A stretch of DNA of 64,000 bases from Methylovulum sp. (GTDB lineage Bacteria > Pseudomonadota > Gammaproteobacteria > Methylococcales > Methylomonadaceae): contig NZ_JAQTZU010000005.1 of NCBI RefSeq assembly GCF_028687615.1, forward strand, positions 107,691 to 171,690, read 5' to 3'. The notes under the pieces are model-generated. The model searched no databases. It was not told the DNA's origin and saw only the letters and a list, made by a program, of their open reading frames with translations. This document shows positions 28,080 to 37,658 of the stretch, in pieces; within the stretch, counting starts at the first letter, position 1, and every line of letters begins with the position of its first letter. Position numbers and translations under genes: made by a program.

Positions 28080-29793
28080 TTTAAGATTTATATTAGTTGT
28101 CACGTTTGCGATGCTAGTGGTATTGCTGATGCAAGCTTGGCAAATTGATTATGGCCCCAAACCAGAAGTTTCCGCAATCACCACGGCTAAGCAAGAAACC
28201 ATAAAAGAAGATTTACCTTCCTCGTCAACTACATCAACCACCAGTGCCGCCCCAATTAGCCCCGTTGCCATCTACACGCAATCCTCCAAAAAAATAATAA
28301 GAATTAAAACGGATGTCATCGATCTTGGAATTGATTTACAGGGAGGCACTATCGTCAATTTGGATTTGCTCCAATACCCTGTGGAACGCGACAACACCAT
28401 AGTCAACCAAGCACGTAGCCTGATTGGTTTGTCAGTTTCCGAAAAAAACCATGCCCCCGTTAGATTGTTCAATAACCTCCCAGAAAAATTGTTTGTGGCC
28501 CAAAGCGGCTTGATTGCCGACAATGGCTCTGGAGCCATTGCCAACCATTACACGATCTTCAATAGTTTACAAGACAGTTACACTTTATCTGCTGGGCAAG
28601 ATAGCCTGACCGTTCCCTTGACTTGGACGGATAATGAAGGAATTACGGTCACCAAATCATACACCTTTAAGCGAGGCAGTTACGAAATCGCCTTAAACCA
28701 GCATATTGAAAACGCCTCTGGCAATGCACTGGTTATCGGTCAATACAGCCAATTGTTACGCGTGCCTGACCATAGTGACAAAGGCAATATGCTGATGGGC
28801 GGAATGCGTGCTTACAATGGTGGCGTGGTTTACACAGAAAAAGATAAATATCAAAAAATCAGCTTTGATGACATGGTTGATACCAACTTGAATGTTGTCA
28901 CTAAAGGTGGCTGGTCAGCGATGATCCAACACTATTTTGCCTCCGCATGGATTCCACCGGCAGACCAAGAAAACCATTTTTATACCAAAAAGCTTCAAAA
29001 TGAAACCTATGTGATTGGTTCGTACTCGCCTATGGTGACAGTGGAAGGCAACACCTCCGCTGATTTCAATTCCCAACTTTTTGCTGGCCCGAAAGTACAG
29101 CCTGTCATGGAAAAAGTCGCCAAGGGATTGGAATTGACGGTTGATTACAGCGTTTTGACATTCATTGGTAAACCTATTTACTGGTTATTGAACCAAATCC
29201 ACAACCTAACGGGCAATTGGGGATTGGCGATTATCGGCGTGACTTTGTGCATCAAATTGTTGTTCTTTCCGCTATCGCAAGCCAGTTTTAAATCGATGGC
29301 AAAAATGCGCAAAATCCAACCGCGCCTGAAAGAATTGCAAGAACGATTTAAAGATGACCGCCAACGCTTCAATACTGAAATGATGGCCTTGTACAAAAAG
29401 GAAAAAGCCAACCCTCTGGGCGGCTGTTTTCCCGTTTTGGTGCAAATACCGGTTTTTATGTGTTTATATTGGGTGTTGAGTGAAACGGTTGAATTCCGTC
29501 AAACCCCGTTCATGTTATGGATACAGGATTTGTCAGTTGAAGACCCGTTCTATATCTTGCCGATTATCATGGGCGTCACGATGAAAATCCAGCAAAGCCT
29601 GAATCCAGTGCCGATAGATCCTATCCAAGCCAAGGTCATGAAGATGTTCCCGTTGGTTTTCACGGTTTTCTTCCTGTTTTTCCCGGCCGGATTAGTTTTG
29701 TACTGGGTGGTCAATAATACCTTGTCGATTATTCAGCAATGGTATATCACCAAACAAATCAATGCGGAAGGCACTGTTCATATTGGGCATTGA
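28072..29793 (+). CDS. yidC: Membrane protein insertase YidC
   Basis: 573 residues. There is an N-terminal transmembrane helix ([18 protein letters not shown]), a large periplasmic domain (about residues 60-345) with the ISFDDM and YFASAWIP segments, and the conserved insertase core of five helices starting at [21 protein letters not shown]. The [20 protein letters not shown] segment near the C-terminus is diagnostic. It belongs to the rpmH-rnpA-yidD-yidC-mnmE block. Confidence 0.97.
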   Translation: MDNLRFILVVTFAMLVVLLMQAWQIDYGPKPEVSAITTAKQETIKEDLPSSSTTSTTSAAPISPVAIYTQSSKKIIRIKTDVIDLGIDLQGGTIVNLDLLQYPVERDNTIVNQARSLIGLSVSEKNHAPVRLFNNLPEKLFVAQSGLIADNGSGAIANHYTIFNSLQDSYTLSAGQDSLTVPLTWTDNEGITVTKSYTFKRGSYEIALNQHIENASGNALVIGQYSQLLRVPDHSDKGNMLMGGMRAYNGGVVYTEKDKYQKISFDDMVDTNLNVVTKGGWSAMIQHYFASAWIPPADQENHFYTKKLQNETYVIGSYSPMVTVEGNTSADFNSQLFAGPKVQPVMEKVAKGLELTVDYSVLTFIGKPIYWLLNQIHNLTGNWGLAIIGVTLCIKLLFFPLSQASFKSMAKMRKIQPRLKELQERFKDDRQRFNTEMMALYKKEKANPLGGCFPVLVQIPVFMCLYWVLSETVEFRQTPFMLWIQDLSVEDPFYILPIIMGVTMKIQQSLNPVPIDPIQAKVMKMFPLVFTVFFLFFPAGLVLYWVVNNTLSIIQQWYITKQINAEGTVHIGH

Positions 29794-31126
29794 TAACTCC
29801 GACACCATAGCCGCCATTGCGACACCGCCAGGCAATGGCGGTGTCGGCATTATCCGCATCTCAGGCAAAACCGCTCCCGACATCGCCAAACAGTTGTTTG
29901 GCAAAATCCCCGTTCCGCGCTACGCCACTTACTGCGCCTTCCAGGATGCCGGTGGTGAGATTATCGATTCCGGCATCAGTCTATATTTTCCCGCCCCTGC
30001 CTCTTATACCGGCGAAGACATCCTCGAATTACAAGGCCACGGCGGTGCAGTCGTGTTGGACATGCTGTTGCGGCGCGTCCTCGCACTAGGTGCACGATTG
30101 GCAAGGCCCGGTGAATTCACTGAACGCGCGTTTTTAAACAACAAACTCGATCTGGCGCAAGCCGAAGCCGTTGCCGATTTGATTGCCAGCAGCACCGAAC
30201 AATCGGTGCGTTCGGCGCAAAAATCCATGCAAGGCGTATTTTCTGCACAGATTAAGGAACTGGTTGAAGAACTTACGGAATTGCGGATTTATGTCGAAGC
30301 GGCGATAGACTTTGTCGATGAAGAAATCGACTTTTTGAGTGATGGGGTCGTTGAAAAACGCCTGGTCGAATTACTGGAGCGTATTGCCCGGATCCAAAAA
30401 ACCGCCCGCCAAGGCCGTTTGCTACGCGATGGCATGACCATCGTCTTGGCAGGCAAACCCAATGCCGGAAAATCCAGTTTGCTCAATGCCCTAGCCGGAC
30501 ATGAGGCCGCCATCGTCACCGACATAGCCGGCACCACCCGTGACGTGTTGCGCGAACGTATCCAACTGGACGGAATGCCCTTGCATATCATCGACACTGC
30601 CGGACTGCGTGACAGTGACAATCCCGTCGAACAAGAAGGCATCCGCCGCGCCCGTGAAGAAATCCACAAAGCGGATAAAATCCTGCTGTTGATAGATGCA
30701 AACGACCCTGATGAAAGCCTGTTGGCCACCCTGCCCCAACAGTCTGACGTCACCCGCGTCTACAACAAAATTGACTTGTTAAATCTTCCTCCTGCCCTGC
30801 GCCAAACTGATCAAGGCTGCACGATCCACTTGTCCATCAAAACGTGGGCGGGCATGGATTTGTTGTTACACCATCTTAAAGACAGCGTGGGCTTCAACGA
30901 AGCCACCGACAATGTTTTCATCGCCCGCCGCCGCCACCTAGAAGCTTTGGCCCACGCCCACGAAGCCGTCGAAACCGCCTTAAACCAATTGCAAATCAAC
31001 CAAGCCGGTGAACTGGCCGCTGAGGATTTACGGATAGCCCAACAAAGTTTGGCGGAAATAACAGGGGAATTTACTTCCGATGATTTATTAGGAAGGATTT
31101 TTTCCAGTTTTTGTATTGGAAAGTAA
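29762..31126 (+). CDS. mnmE: tRNA modification GTPase MnmE
   Basis: Works with MnmG to make 5-carboxymethylaminomethyl (or related) uridine at the wobble position. The 454 residues include the N-terminal formyl-THF-binding domain ([21 protein letters not shown]), the G domain with G1 [13 protein letters not shown]3 DTAGLRD and G4 NKID, and the invariant C-terminal CIGK. The ATG at 29762 overlaps yidC by 32 bases; the conserved region begins about 14 residues later, so a TTG near 29783 is an alternative start. mnmG is not next to it here. Confidence 0.95.
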   Translation: MRKALFILGIDNSDTIAAIATPPGNGGVGIIRISGKTAPDIAKQLFGKIPVPRYATYCAFQDAGGEIIDSGISLYFPAPASYTGEDILELQGHGGAVVLDMLLRRVLALGARLARPGEFTERAFLNNKLDLAQAEAVADLIASSTEQSVRSAQKSMQGVFSAQIKELVEELTELRIYVEAAIDFVDEEIDFLSDGVVEKRLVELLERIARIQKTARQGRLLRDGMTIVLAGKPNAGKSSLLNALAGHEAAIVTDIAGTTRDVLRERIQLDGMPLHIIDTAGLRDSDNPVEQEGIRRAREEIHKADKILLLIDANDPDESLLATLPQQSDVTRVYNKIDLLNLPPALRQTDQGCTIHLSIKTWAGMDLLLHHLKDSVGFNEATDNVFIARRRHLEALAHAHEAVETALNQLQINQAGELAAEDLRIAQQSLAEITGEFTSDDLLGRIFSSFCIGK

Positions 31127-31173
31127 AACCAATTCAAATACTTGACAACAGAAAGTAAGATGCCACCCTGACC

Positions 31174-31989
31174 ATGCCCGAACTTCCCGAAGTTGAAACC
31201 ACCTGCCGTGGCATTGCGCCGCATATCCAAGGCCAAACCATCACCCAGGTGCAAGTGCGTGACGCAAGATTGCGTTGGCCTGTGCCGGATAATCTTTCTG
31301 TAATATTGACCGGATTGACGGTTGAGTCGGTGACTAGGCGCGGCAAATATTTGCTGTTAAATACAAGGGCAGGGACGTTGTTGGTGCATTTGGGCATGTC
31401 GGGCAGCTTGCGTATCGTGACATCGGCGCAGAATTCTGGCAAACACGACCATATTGATCTGGTGTTTGGCGATGCTTGCGTATTGCGCTTTAACGATCCA
31501 CGCCGCTTTGGGGCGATGCTGTGGACGGATAAACCAACAGAAGAGCATCCGTTGTTGAAAAGTTTGGGACCTGAACCCTTGTTGGCGGATTTCACCGGCG
31601 AGTTGCTCCATCACAAATCCAGACAGCGTAAAGTGCCGGTGAAATCATTCATCATGGACAGCCATATCGTTGTCGGTGTCGGTAACATTTATGCCAATGA
31701 AGCCTTGTTTATGGCGGGCATTTTGCCAACGCGCAGGGCAGGAGCCATTGCTTTGTCGCGGTATGAAAAATTGGCCGGGTGTATCAGGCGGGTGTTGCAA
31801 GACGCGATAGGGCAGGGCGGTACAACTTTGCGCAATTTTGTTAATGAAGATGGTAAACCTGGCTATTTTAAACAACAACTTAGGGTGTATGGACGCGTCG
31901 GTTTGCCCTGTGTGGCGTGTGGGCAGACGCTGGTTGAAGTAAGGCTGGGGAACCGTACTACGGTGTTCTGCCGGAATTGTCAGCGGTGA
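31174..31989 (+). CDS. mutM: Formamidopyrimidine-DNA glycosylase
   Basis: Excises 8-oxoguanine and formamidopyrimidines. It has the invariant catalytic start MPELPEVETTCRGI, with Pro2 as nucleophile and Glu3. The core shows HLGMSGSLRI, the helix-two-turn-helix VGVGNIYANEALF and the C-terminal zinc finger CVACGQTLVEV...FCRNCQR. The 271-residue length is normal. It follows mnmE by 47 bases. Confidence 0.96.
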   Translation: MPELPEVETTCRGIAPHIQGQTITQVQVRDARLRWPVPDNLSVILTGLTVESVTRRGKYLLLNTRAGTLLVHLGMSGSLRIVTSAQNSGKHDHIDLVFGDACVLRFNDPRRFGAMLWTDKPTEEHPLLKSLGPEPLLADFTGELLHHKSRQRKVPVKSFIMDSHIVVGVGNIYANEALFMAGILPTRRAGAIALSRYEKLAGCIRRVLQDAIGQGGTTLRNFVNEDGKPGYFKQQLRVYGRVGLPCVACGQTLVEVRLGNRTTVFCRNCQR

Positions 31990-32064
31990 GTGTAGTTTTT
32001 TCAGACAAAAGCGTTACAAATCTATATGATATGCCGCTTTTTAATGACCAAAGTAGGTTTTATC

Positions 32065-32544
32065 ATGCAAGTTGCTGACAATATGGCTGTTTCCATCCAC
32101 TATACCTTGACCAATGATGAGGGCGAAGTCATTGACAGTTCGGCGGGCGGTGAACCGTTAGTTTATTTACACGGTGGTGGCAATATTATTTCCGGCCTTG
32201 AGCAAGCTTTGCATGGCAAAGCGGTGGGCGAAAAATTCAATGTCCGTATTGATGCCGAGAATGCTTACGGTGAATTTATGGAGGATCGCGTCCAAGTCAT
32301 TTCACGGGCGATGTTTGAAGGGATTGACGAGATTGAAGTCGGTATGCAGTTTCACGCCGATGTCAGCGACGGCCCTAGTGTAGTCACGGTGGTGAGTGTT
32401 GAGGGCGATGAGATTACCATAGACGGCAACCATCCGTTGGCGGGCTTGGCGTTGACGTTTGATGTCGAGGTGATGGAAATGCGTCCTGCCTCGCATGAAG
32501 AAATGGCGCATGGTCATATTCATGGTGCGGGTTGCGACCATTGA
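32065..32544 (+). CDS. slyD: FKBP-type peptidyl-prolyl isomerase SlyD
   Basis: 159 residues from the ATG at 32065, where MQVADNMAVSIHYTLTND matches the family start; a longer frame to 32026 has no support. The FKBP domain is interrupted by the chaperone insert-in-flap region (NAYGEFMEDRVQVISRAMF), and the tail HEEMAHGHIHGAGCDH is a short histidine-rich metal-binding extension, reduced compared with E. coli SlyD. In E. coli the protein supplies nickel to hydrogenase. Confidence 0.93.
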   Translation: MQVADNMAVSIHYTLTNDEGEVIDSSAGGEPLVYLHGGGNIISGLEQALHGKAVGEKFNVRIDAENAYGEFMEDRVQVISRAMFEGIDEIEVGMQFHADVSDGPSVVTVVSVEGDEITIDGNHPLAGLALTFDVEVMEMRPASHEEMAHGHIHGAGCDH

Positions 32545-32629
32545 TCCGGTAGGCCGGGATGAATCCGTTCGGGCGTTAGCAAGAACGGATGTTTCTGGTG
32601 TAACAGTAAACCCAATCTTAGAACGTGTT

Positions 32630-33694
32630 TTAAAAGCCCAGCGGATTATCAGGATCAACCCCTTCCATGAACGGCAAGCGGCGGTCCTGGTCGGTCAGTT
32701 GGTAGATTTTCCCCAGCCAGTTATTGAACACGGCTTTTGCCGTATCCCGCCAGGTATTGTCTAAATGCTCAAGCACCAGATGTTCAGGAAACTTTTGTAG
32801 GGTTTGGTCGGTTTGCCGGACGGTACGGACATGTTGTTCGTATTCGCCAAGAATGGCGCGTACCACTTTGTTGAAATAATTTTCCGGAAACGGTGGATAG
32901 TCGTCAAGTTCACCACGGTAAAAGCGCATCACTTCACGTTTGTATTCTTTTAACAGGCTGATGTCGTCGTATTCGGGATGCCCCTGAAAAAACACGGTGC
33001 GGAAACCGTCTTCGCTGACCGCCAAATGCACCCCGGCTTTCGCGCTTGCCGCCAATACCTTAAGCCCTTTGGCTTCCATATCGGATTGAAAAATCTCATT
33101 GAAACGCGAATGCGGCACGTCAAAGCGGGTGTTGATTTCGGCAACCAAAGGATGGTTGCGGTCAATCACTTTGTGTGCAAATACGCCCCAACGTTTGGCA
33201 GGCAGGCGGGTCCGGGCTATGCCGTAGCGGTATTCGATGACGGCATGGGTAGCCAGGCACGAACACAGCACCGAGGCGACATTTTCCCGCGCCCATGAAA
33301 ACACTTCAGTCAAAGGGAGCCAAAAATCCTCTTCCGGCAAACTCGCCCGCGTGACATTGGCACCGCTGATAATCAGTGCGTCCAAGCCATCTTGCTTGAT
33401 TTTCTCAAAAGACTCGTAGTATTTGTCGATATGGGCCTGGGCTTCCGGGCTACGTTTCAAACCTTCAATCGTGAACGGGTGGATATGGAATTGCACGATC
33501 TGGTTACAAGCGCCTACTAAACGGAAGAATTGCCGCTCCGTTGCTTCCAGGGCAGAATCCGGCATCATATTGAGCAAGCCGATGTGCATCTCGCGTATGT
33601 CTTGATGTTTGGCGCGTTCGGCATCAACGATTTCTTCGCCTTCTTCGCGTAGCCGTTGAAAAGTGGGTAGATCAGTGTGGGCAACTAGGGGCAT
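32630..33694 (-). CDS. metA: Homoserine O-succinyltransferase
   Basis: First committed step of methionine synthesis. The 354-residue MetA-family protein shows the start LRLLNMMPD-like HIGLLNMMPDSALEATERQFFRL, the acyl-enzyme cysteine region VLCSCLATHAVIEYRYGI near residue 140, RLPAKRWGVFAH and the FFQGHPEYDDISL segment with the catalytic His and Glu. Succinyl rather than acetyl use is the usual choice in this class but cannot be read with certainty. It follows an unrelated P-loop gene by 21 bases, so it may be the last gene of a three-gene operon. Confidence 0.9.
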   Translation of the reverse strand: MPLVAHTDLPTFQRLREEGEEIVDAERAKHQDIREMHIGLLNMMPDSALEATERQFFRLVGACNQIVQFHIHPFTIEGLKRSPEAQAHIDKYYESFEKIKQDGLDALIISGANVTRASLPEEDFWLPLTEVFSWARENVASVLCSCLATHAVIEYRYGIARTRLPAKRWGVFAHKVIDRNHPLVAEINTRFDVPHSRFNEIFQSDMEAKGLKVLAASAKAGVHLAVSEDGFRTVFFQGHPEYDDISLLKEYKREVMRFYRGELDDYPPFPENYFNKVVRAILGEYEQHVRTVRQTDQTLQKFPEHLVLEHLDNTWRDTAKAVFNNWLGKIYQLTDQDRRLPFMEGVDPDNPLGF

Positions 33695-33715
33695 ATCAGC
33701 GGTACTCGTTTTTTC

Positions 33716-34561
33716 TTACTGTTGTCCGGCAATCGCGTCGGCAACCAGCCGGATAAAATCGTCTTCGGTTTTGACCGTGTTGACATCGTTGGCATCGACG
33801 GTATAGCCATAGTTTTCCGCGATGGCTTCATAACGCGGCAACCTGGATTTAAACAATTCGGGGAACACCCAAGAAACAAATTCGTCAGGCGGCATTTCAT
33901 TCGTGCTTGGATAATGTCTCAACGCCAAGAACTCAGCCAGTTTTTCGTCCAAAAAAGCCTCACGGTAGTAAAGTGGTTTCGGGTCGGTTTTAGCGCGTTC
34001 AATGATGGTTTGCTCCAGGCTGGGCGGGATTTTGATATAGATTATCAAGGTATGTTTCGCCAGCGTTTCCAATACTTCGGGGCTGTCCAATTCACAAACG
34101 CTGCCGCCGGCATCATTGATGAAATGCTTGTAGCCGTAAATATCTTCGGCTTTGTGGATAAACTCCGGCACATCGTTCATGGCAGAGATTTCTGCTTTAT
34201 GATGCAGTTTTTGGCGGCGTTTGAATTCCGCCAAAGACAAGCCGCCCAATTCCGGGTCGCCCAGTTTGCCGAGGAAACTCGACACCGCCGCCAGATTGTC
34301 GACAGTGATTTTGCTGTTCATATAAATGGAATCGGACAGCAGCAATTCGCGCAAAAACGGTACGCTCATGGCATGGCGTTTGATATTGTCGAGTATCGGT
34401 TCTTCCAGATATTTGGTGCCGATCCGGTAATCGCCGGAATAATGGAACCATTTGGCTTTCGGCAGTTTGTTGGCTAGCGTGGTTTTACCTGCACCGGACA
34501 TCGCCAACAAGGTGATGCTTTTCGATTGCCAGTCCAGGAATTCCTGTGGAAGCATTTTCAT
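33716..34561 (-). CDS. P-loop ATPase of unknown function
   Basis: 281 residues with a Walker A near the N-terminus (LLAMSGAGKTTLANKL) and adenylate-kinase-like architecture. Later segments include HFINDAGGSVCELDSP and LIIYIKIPPSLEQTIIERA, which resemble the core of nucleotide or shikimate kinase-like folds. The substrate is unknown. It lies between an acidic small gene (15 bases away) and metA (21 bases), all on the minus strand, so co-transcription is likely. Confidence 0.65.
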   Translation of the reverse strand: MKMLPQEFLDWQSKSITLLAMSGAGKTTLANKLPKAKWFHYSGDYRIGTKYLEEPILDNIKRHAMSVPFLRELLLSDSIYMNSKITVDNLAAVSSFLGKLGDPELGGLSLAEFKRRQKLHHKAEISAMNDVPEFIHKAEDIYGYKHFINDAGGSVCELDSPEVLETLAKHTLIIYIKIPPSLEQTIIERAKTDPKPLYYREAFLDEKLAEFLALRHYPSTNEMPPDEFVSWVFPELFKSRLPRYEAIAENYGYTVDANDVNTVKTEDDFIRLVADAIAGQQ

Positions 34562-34576
34562 CTGAGCGTTTCCCCA

Positions 34577-34876
34577 TTAATCCAGATAGTCGTCAATGTC
34601 CATGTCTTCGGGGTTGGGCCTGTGTTCATCCGTGTCCGAATAGCCCAGGTCGTCGGTTTCGATATCGTCGAACGGTGCGCTCCAGTCTTCCGGGTCTTCG
34701 ATGTAATCAAAGGTTGAGTTATACCAGCTTTCGTGATCATATTCGCCTATGTCGCCGTTAAGATATTGCACTTCAATGGAGTCGTCAGTGTCTTCGATAG
34801 TGACGACCTTAAATTTAAGATTGTTTTCCAGGTCTTTGTACCAACTACCAATAATGGGGTCTGCTACGGTGGTCAT
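34577..34876 (-). CDS. Small acidic hypothetical protein
   Basis: 99 residues, strongly acidic, especially at the C-terminus (PEDWSAPFDDIETDDLGYSDTDE, seen as a D/E-rich region) with MTTVADPIIGSWYKDLE at the start. A GAGG ribosome site precedes the ATG. It resembles small conserved proteins of gammaproteobacteria that I cannot name with certainty. Operon with the P-loop gene and metA is likely. Confidence 0.55.
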   Translation of the reverse strand: MTTVADPIIGSWYKDLENNLKFKVVTIEDTDDSIEVQYLNGDIGEYDHESWYNSTFDYIEDPEDWSAPFDDIETDDLGYSDTDEHRPNPEDMDIDDYLD

Positions 34877-35013
34877 GTCTATTGCCTCAAGGTATTGTTA
34901 GGTTGCTGCCATTTCGGATTCAAAACGGCGATAACAATATTATGAGTATGGCTAAAGAAATTACCAACAGATTTTCGTTTGGCTTTGTATGTGTGTCCCA
35001 TTCAATAAGTTAT

Positions 35014-35093
35014 TAATCGTTTCATCAGTGCTTGCCGAAATGATTTGAGTGAGGATTTGCACAGCTTTTGTGCAAGCGCTGATGAAACGATTA
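35014..35093. repeat. Inverted repeat
   Basis: Arms TAATCGTTTCATCAGTGCTTG (in parts 35014-35034) and its inverse complement at 35073-35093 match at 20 of 21 positions around a 38-base spacer. No coding capacity. It could be a small mobile element remnant. Confidence 0.7.
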
Positions 35094-35123
35094 CTATGCT
35101 TGCCGTATGGGGCCTATAAAAAA

Positions 35124-35151
35124 ACCCGGTTGGTTTTAAAACCTGCCGGGT
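35124..35151. terminator. Palindrome with flanking A/T runs
   Basis: ACCCGGTTGGTTTT and AAAACCTGCCGGGT pair with few mismatches, followed by CTTTTAT on the plus strand and preceded by seven A (T on the minus strand). It resembles a two-way rho-independent terminator, although neither flanking gene ends here. Confidence 0.5.
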
Positions 35152-35267
35152 CTTTTATGTGTTAAGTTAAAAGGCCAGTTTAGCACCGCTCTTGTATTAA
35201 ACATTTTTGAACCTATATTGTCTATCAGGCTTGTTTAATTATCCGACACACTTGGGACGTTAACTGT

Positions 35268-36620
35268 ATGAAATCACGATTGTTATTATTAGCCATGCTA
35301 CCCCTTTACCTGGGTTTGTCTTCAGCGGGCCATTCGGCCTTGCCGTTGTATGCCGAAGGCCAGGCCCTGCCATCACTGGCGCCCATGCTGGAACGCAGTA
35401 TGCCGGCGGTGGTGAACATTTCCACATCAACGAATATCGAAATCAGCGACAACCCCCTATTGCAAGATCCGTTCTTCCGGCATTTTTACAATCTGCCCAA
35501 CCAACCGCGCCGCCAGCAGCAGAAAAACAGCCTAGGCTCGGGTGTGATTATCGACAGTAGCCAAGGATTGGTGCTGACCAATAACCATGTGATCGATAAG
35601 GCCGACAAAATCACTGTCACGCTCAACGATGGACGGCAATTGAACGCCGAATTGGTCGGCACTGATCCCGAAGCCGATGTGGCGATTATCCGCATTTCTG
35701 CCGATCATTTGACGCAATTGGCGATTGCCGATTCCAGCCAGCTCAAGGTCGGTGATTTTGTGGTCGCCATCGGCAATCCGTTTGGTTTGGGGCAGACCGT
35801 CACCTCCGGCATTATCAGCGCGTTAGGGCGTTCCGGTTTGGGTATTGAAGGTTATGAAGATTTTATCCAGACTGACGCCTCGATTAACCCAGGCAATTCT
35901 GGAGGCGCACTGGTCAACTTGCGTGGCGAATTCGTCGGCATGAACACCGCTATCCTTGCCCCTACGGGCGGCAATGTCGGTATCGGTTTTGCGATTCCTG
36001 CCAATATGGTGATGTCGATCAAAGAATCTTTGGTCAAGCACGGCGAAGTGCGGCGTGGTTTGTTGGGTGTGACAACACAGGATTTGACACCGGAACTGGT
36101 CAATGCGTTTAGCCTGAAAAACAAACATGGAGCGGTAATCAGCCGTATTGAAAGCAACTCGCCTGCCGAAAAAGCCGGTTTGGAGCCAGGTGATATTATC
36201 GTCACTGCCAATGGACATTCTGTTAAAGACAGCCACGACATCCGTAATATCATCGGCTTGATGCAAATCGGCGATAATGTCGATATTGAGTATTTTCACG
36301 GCAATGATAAAAAACGTACCACGGCGACGATAGGCAAACCGGAGCATCCGCAATTGGCGGGTGAAAAACTGCACCGTAAATTGCGTGGTACGATATTAAG
36401 CTCCACCGATAGGAACCAAATAGAAGGCGTGTTGATTGAAAAAATCGACACGGCTTCCGAAGTCTGGCGGATAGGTTTGCGTCCTGGAGACGTGATAGTT
36501 TCAGCTAACCGCTACCGCATCCGTAATCTGGATGAGCTGAAACAAGTGGTCAATCCGGGTGGGGCGTTGCTGATAAATATCCAACGTGGGCAGGAAGGGT
36601 TTTTTGTTGTGTTACAGTAA
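35268..36620 (+). CDS. Do-family periplasmic serine protease (DegP/DegQ/MucD-like)
   Basis: 450 residues with an N-terminal signal peptide (hydrophobic stretch ending near SAGHSA). The trypsin-like triad is present: His in LTNNHVIDKADKI, Asp in DPEADVAIIRI and Ser in INPGNSGGALVN. Two PDZ domains follow (about residues 260-350 and 365-448). A protease-chaperone for misfolded envelope proteins is the expected role. It stands alone, so the exact subtype is left open; the mucABCD context of MucD is absent. Confidence 0.92.
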   Translation: MKSRLLLLAMLPLYLGLSSAGHSALPLYAEGQALPSLAPMLERSMPAVVNISTSTNIEISDNPLLQDPFFRHFYNLPNQPRRQQQKNSLGSGVIIDSSQGLVLTNNHVIDKADKITVTLNDGRQLNAELVGTDPEADVAIIRISADHLTQLAIADSSQLKVGDFVVAIGNPFGLGQTVTSGIISALGRSGLGIEGYEDFIQTDASINPGNSGGALVNLRGEFVGMNTAILAPTGGNVGIGFAIPANMVMSIKESLVKHGEVRRGLLGVTTQDLTPELVNAFSLKNKHGAVISRIESNSPAEKAGLEPGDIIVTANGHSVKDSHDIRNIIGLMQIGDNVDIEYFHGNDKKRTTATIGKPEHPQLAGEKLHRKLRGTILSSTDRNQIEGVLIEKIDTASEVWRIGLRPGDVIVSANRYRIRNLDELKQVVNPGGALLINIQRGQEGFFVVLQ

Positions 36621-36641
36621 GCGTATTATTGGCAAGTAGAT

Positions 36642-36675
36642 GTAGCCCGTCTGTAGCGATAGCGGAACGGGCTAC
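36642..36675. terminator. Hairpin after the Do-family protease gene
   Basis: GTAGCCCGT ... ACGGGCTAC pair around a loop containing TAGCGATAGCG. It belongs to the same style as the GTAGGTCGGGTTAGCG palindromes but is shorter, lies 22 bases after the stop, and has no clear T run. Confidence 0.5.
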
Positions 36676-36717
36676 CTGTTAGCCACACAGAAACCAGACT
36701 CCCTTTTATTTACTCAC

Positions 36718-37239
36718 ATGCCCCCAGAAAAAAGTTTCATCCCCCTCAATCTCGCCATTCTGGTCATTTCCGATACCCGTACCGAAGCCGATGACGTGTC
36801 CGGCAAAACCTTGGTCGAGCTGGCGGCACAAGCAGGCCACAGCATCATCGAAAAAAAGATCGTGCCGGACAATATCTACCAAATCCGCGCCGCCATTTCC
36901 AATTGGTTTATTGATGATGCGGTCAACGTCATCATCAGCACCGGCGGTACGGGGGTGACGGGCCGCGATGGCACACCCGAAGCGGTGTTGCCCTTGTTGG
37001 ATAAAGTCTTGGACGGTTTCGGCGAAACCTTCAGGATGCTCTCGTATCAGGAGATTAAAACCTCCACCATCCAATCCCGTGCAATTGCGGGCGTTGCCAA
37101 CGGTACTTATATCTTTTGCTTGCCCGGTTCCTCAAGCGCCTGCAAAACGGCATGGGAAAACCTGATTAAAGAGCAGCTCGACCACCGCACCCGCCCGTGC
37201 AATCTCGTTCAGCTCATGCCCCGTTTAAAGGAAAAATAA
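36718..37239 (+). CDS. moaB: Molybdenum cofactor biosynthesis protein MoaB
   Basis: 173 residues of the MoaB/Mog fold, which adenylylates molybdopterin or binds it. The motif TGGTGVTGRDGTPEAV and the segment IFCLPGSSSACKTAWENLI are diagnostic. No other moa gene is adjacent. It shares one base with the DUF423 gene that follows. Confidence 0.9.
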   Translation: MPPEKSFIPLNLAILVISDTRTEADDVSGKTLVELAAQAGHSIIEKKIVPDNIYQIRAAISNWFIDDAVNVIISTGGTGVTGRDGTPEAVLPLLDKVLDGFGETFRMLSYQEIKTSTIQSRAIAGVANGTYIFCLPGSSSACKTAWENLIKEQLDHRTRPCNLVQLMPRLKEK

Positions 37240-37658
37240 TGCCTTCAGTTTTCTTGTTTCTTGGCGCAACTTGCGCGTTCCTCGGTGTCGCTTGCGGTGC
37301 CTTCGGCGCACACGGCTTAAAAACCCTCATCAGCCCCGAACTGCTGGCCGTTTATCAAACCGGCGTAAATTACCAAATGTGGCATGCCTTGGGTTTACTC
37401 GCCATCGGCCTTTTGCGTCAACAAAATCCGGTATCAACATTATTAGTTTGGTCTGGTTGGCTGATGTTTGTTGGCATTTTGATTTTTTCGGGTAGCTTGT
37501 ATCTATTGGCGGTGCTGGATGAAAAAGCCTTGGGCATGATGACGCCGTTTGGCGGGGTTTGTTTCCTAGTCGCTTGGCTGTTGCTCGCCCTGTCCGCCCT
37601 GAAAAAAACCCAACAACCTTCTTCCGCTGGCCCCAAGAAACATAGCAGGTATCATTAA
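37239..37658 (+). CDS. DUF423 family membrane protein
   Basis: 139 residues from the ATG at 37239, which overlaps the moaB stop (TAATG). It has four transmembrane segments and the family pattern GAFGAHGLK near residue 18, NYQMWHALGLLAIGL and PFGGVCFLVAWL. An earlier in-frame start at 37197 lies inside moaB and lacks support. Function unknown. The stop overlaps the pepN start (TAATG). Confidence 0.85.
   Translation: MPSVFLFLGATCAFLGVACGAFGAHGLKTLISPELLAVYQTGVNYQMWHALGLLAIGLLRQQNPVSTLLVWSGWLMFVGILIFSGSLYLLAVLDEKALGMMTPFGGVCFLVAWLLLALSALKKTQQPSSAGPKKHSRYH

Larger units (their letters stand above)
34877..35267. other. Intergenic region with inverted repeat and terminator
   Basis: 391 bases between the divergent small acidic gene and the protease gene. 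They contain the dyad 35014-35093 and the terminator-like palindrome 35124-35151. I see no gene. Both genes' promoters must lie at its two ends. Confidence 0.6.

Noticed and set aside
31127..31173. mnmG-parA-parB expected after mnmE
   Set aside because: mutM follows directly; none of these genes is in the window.
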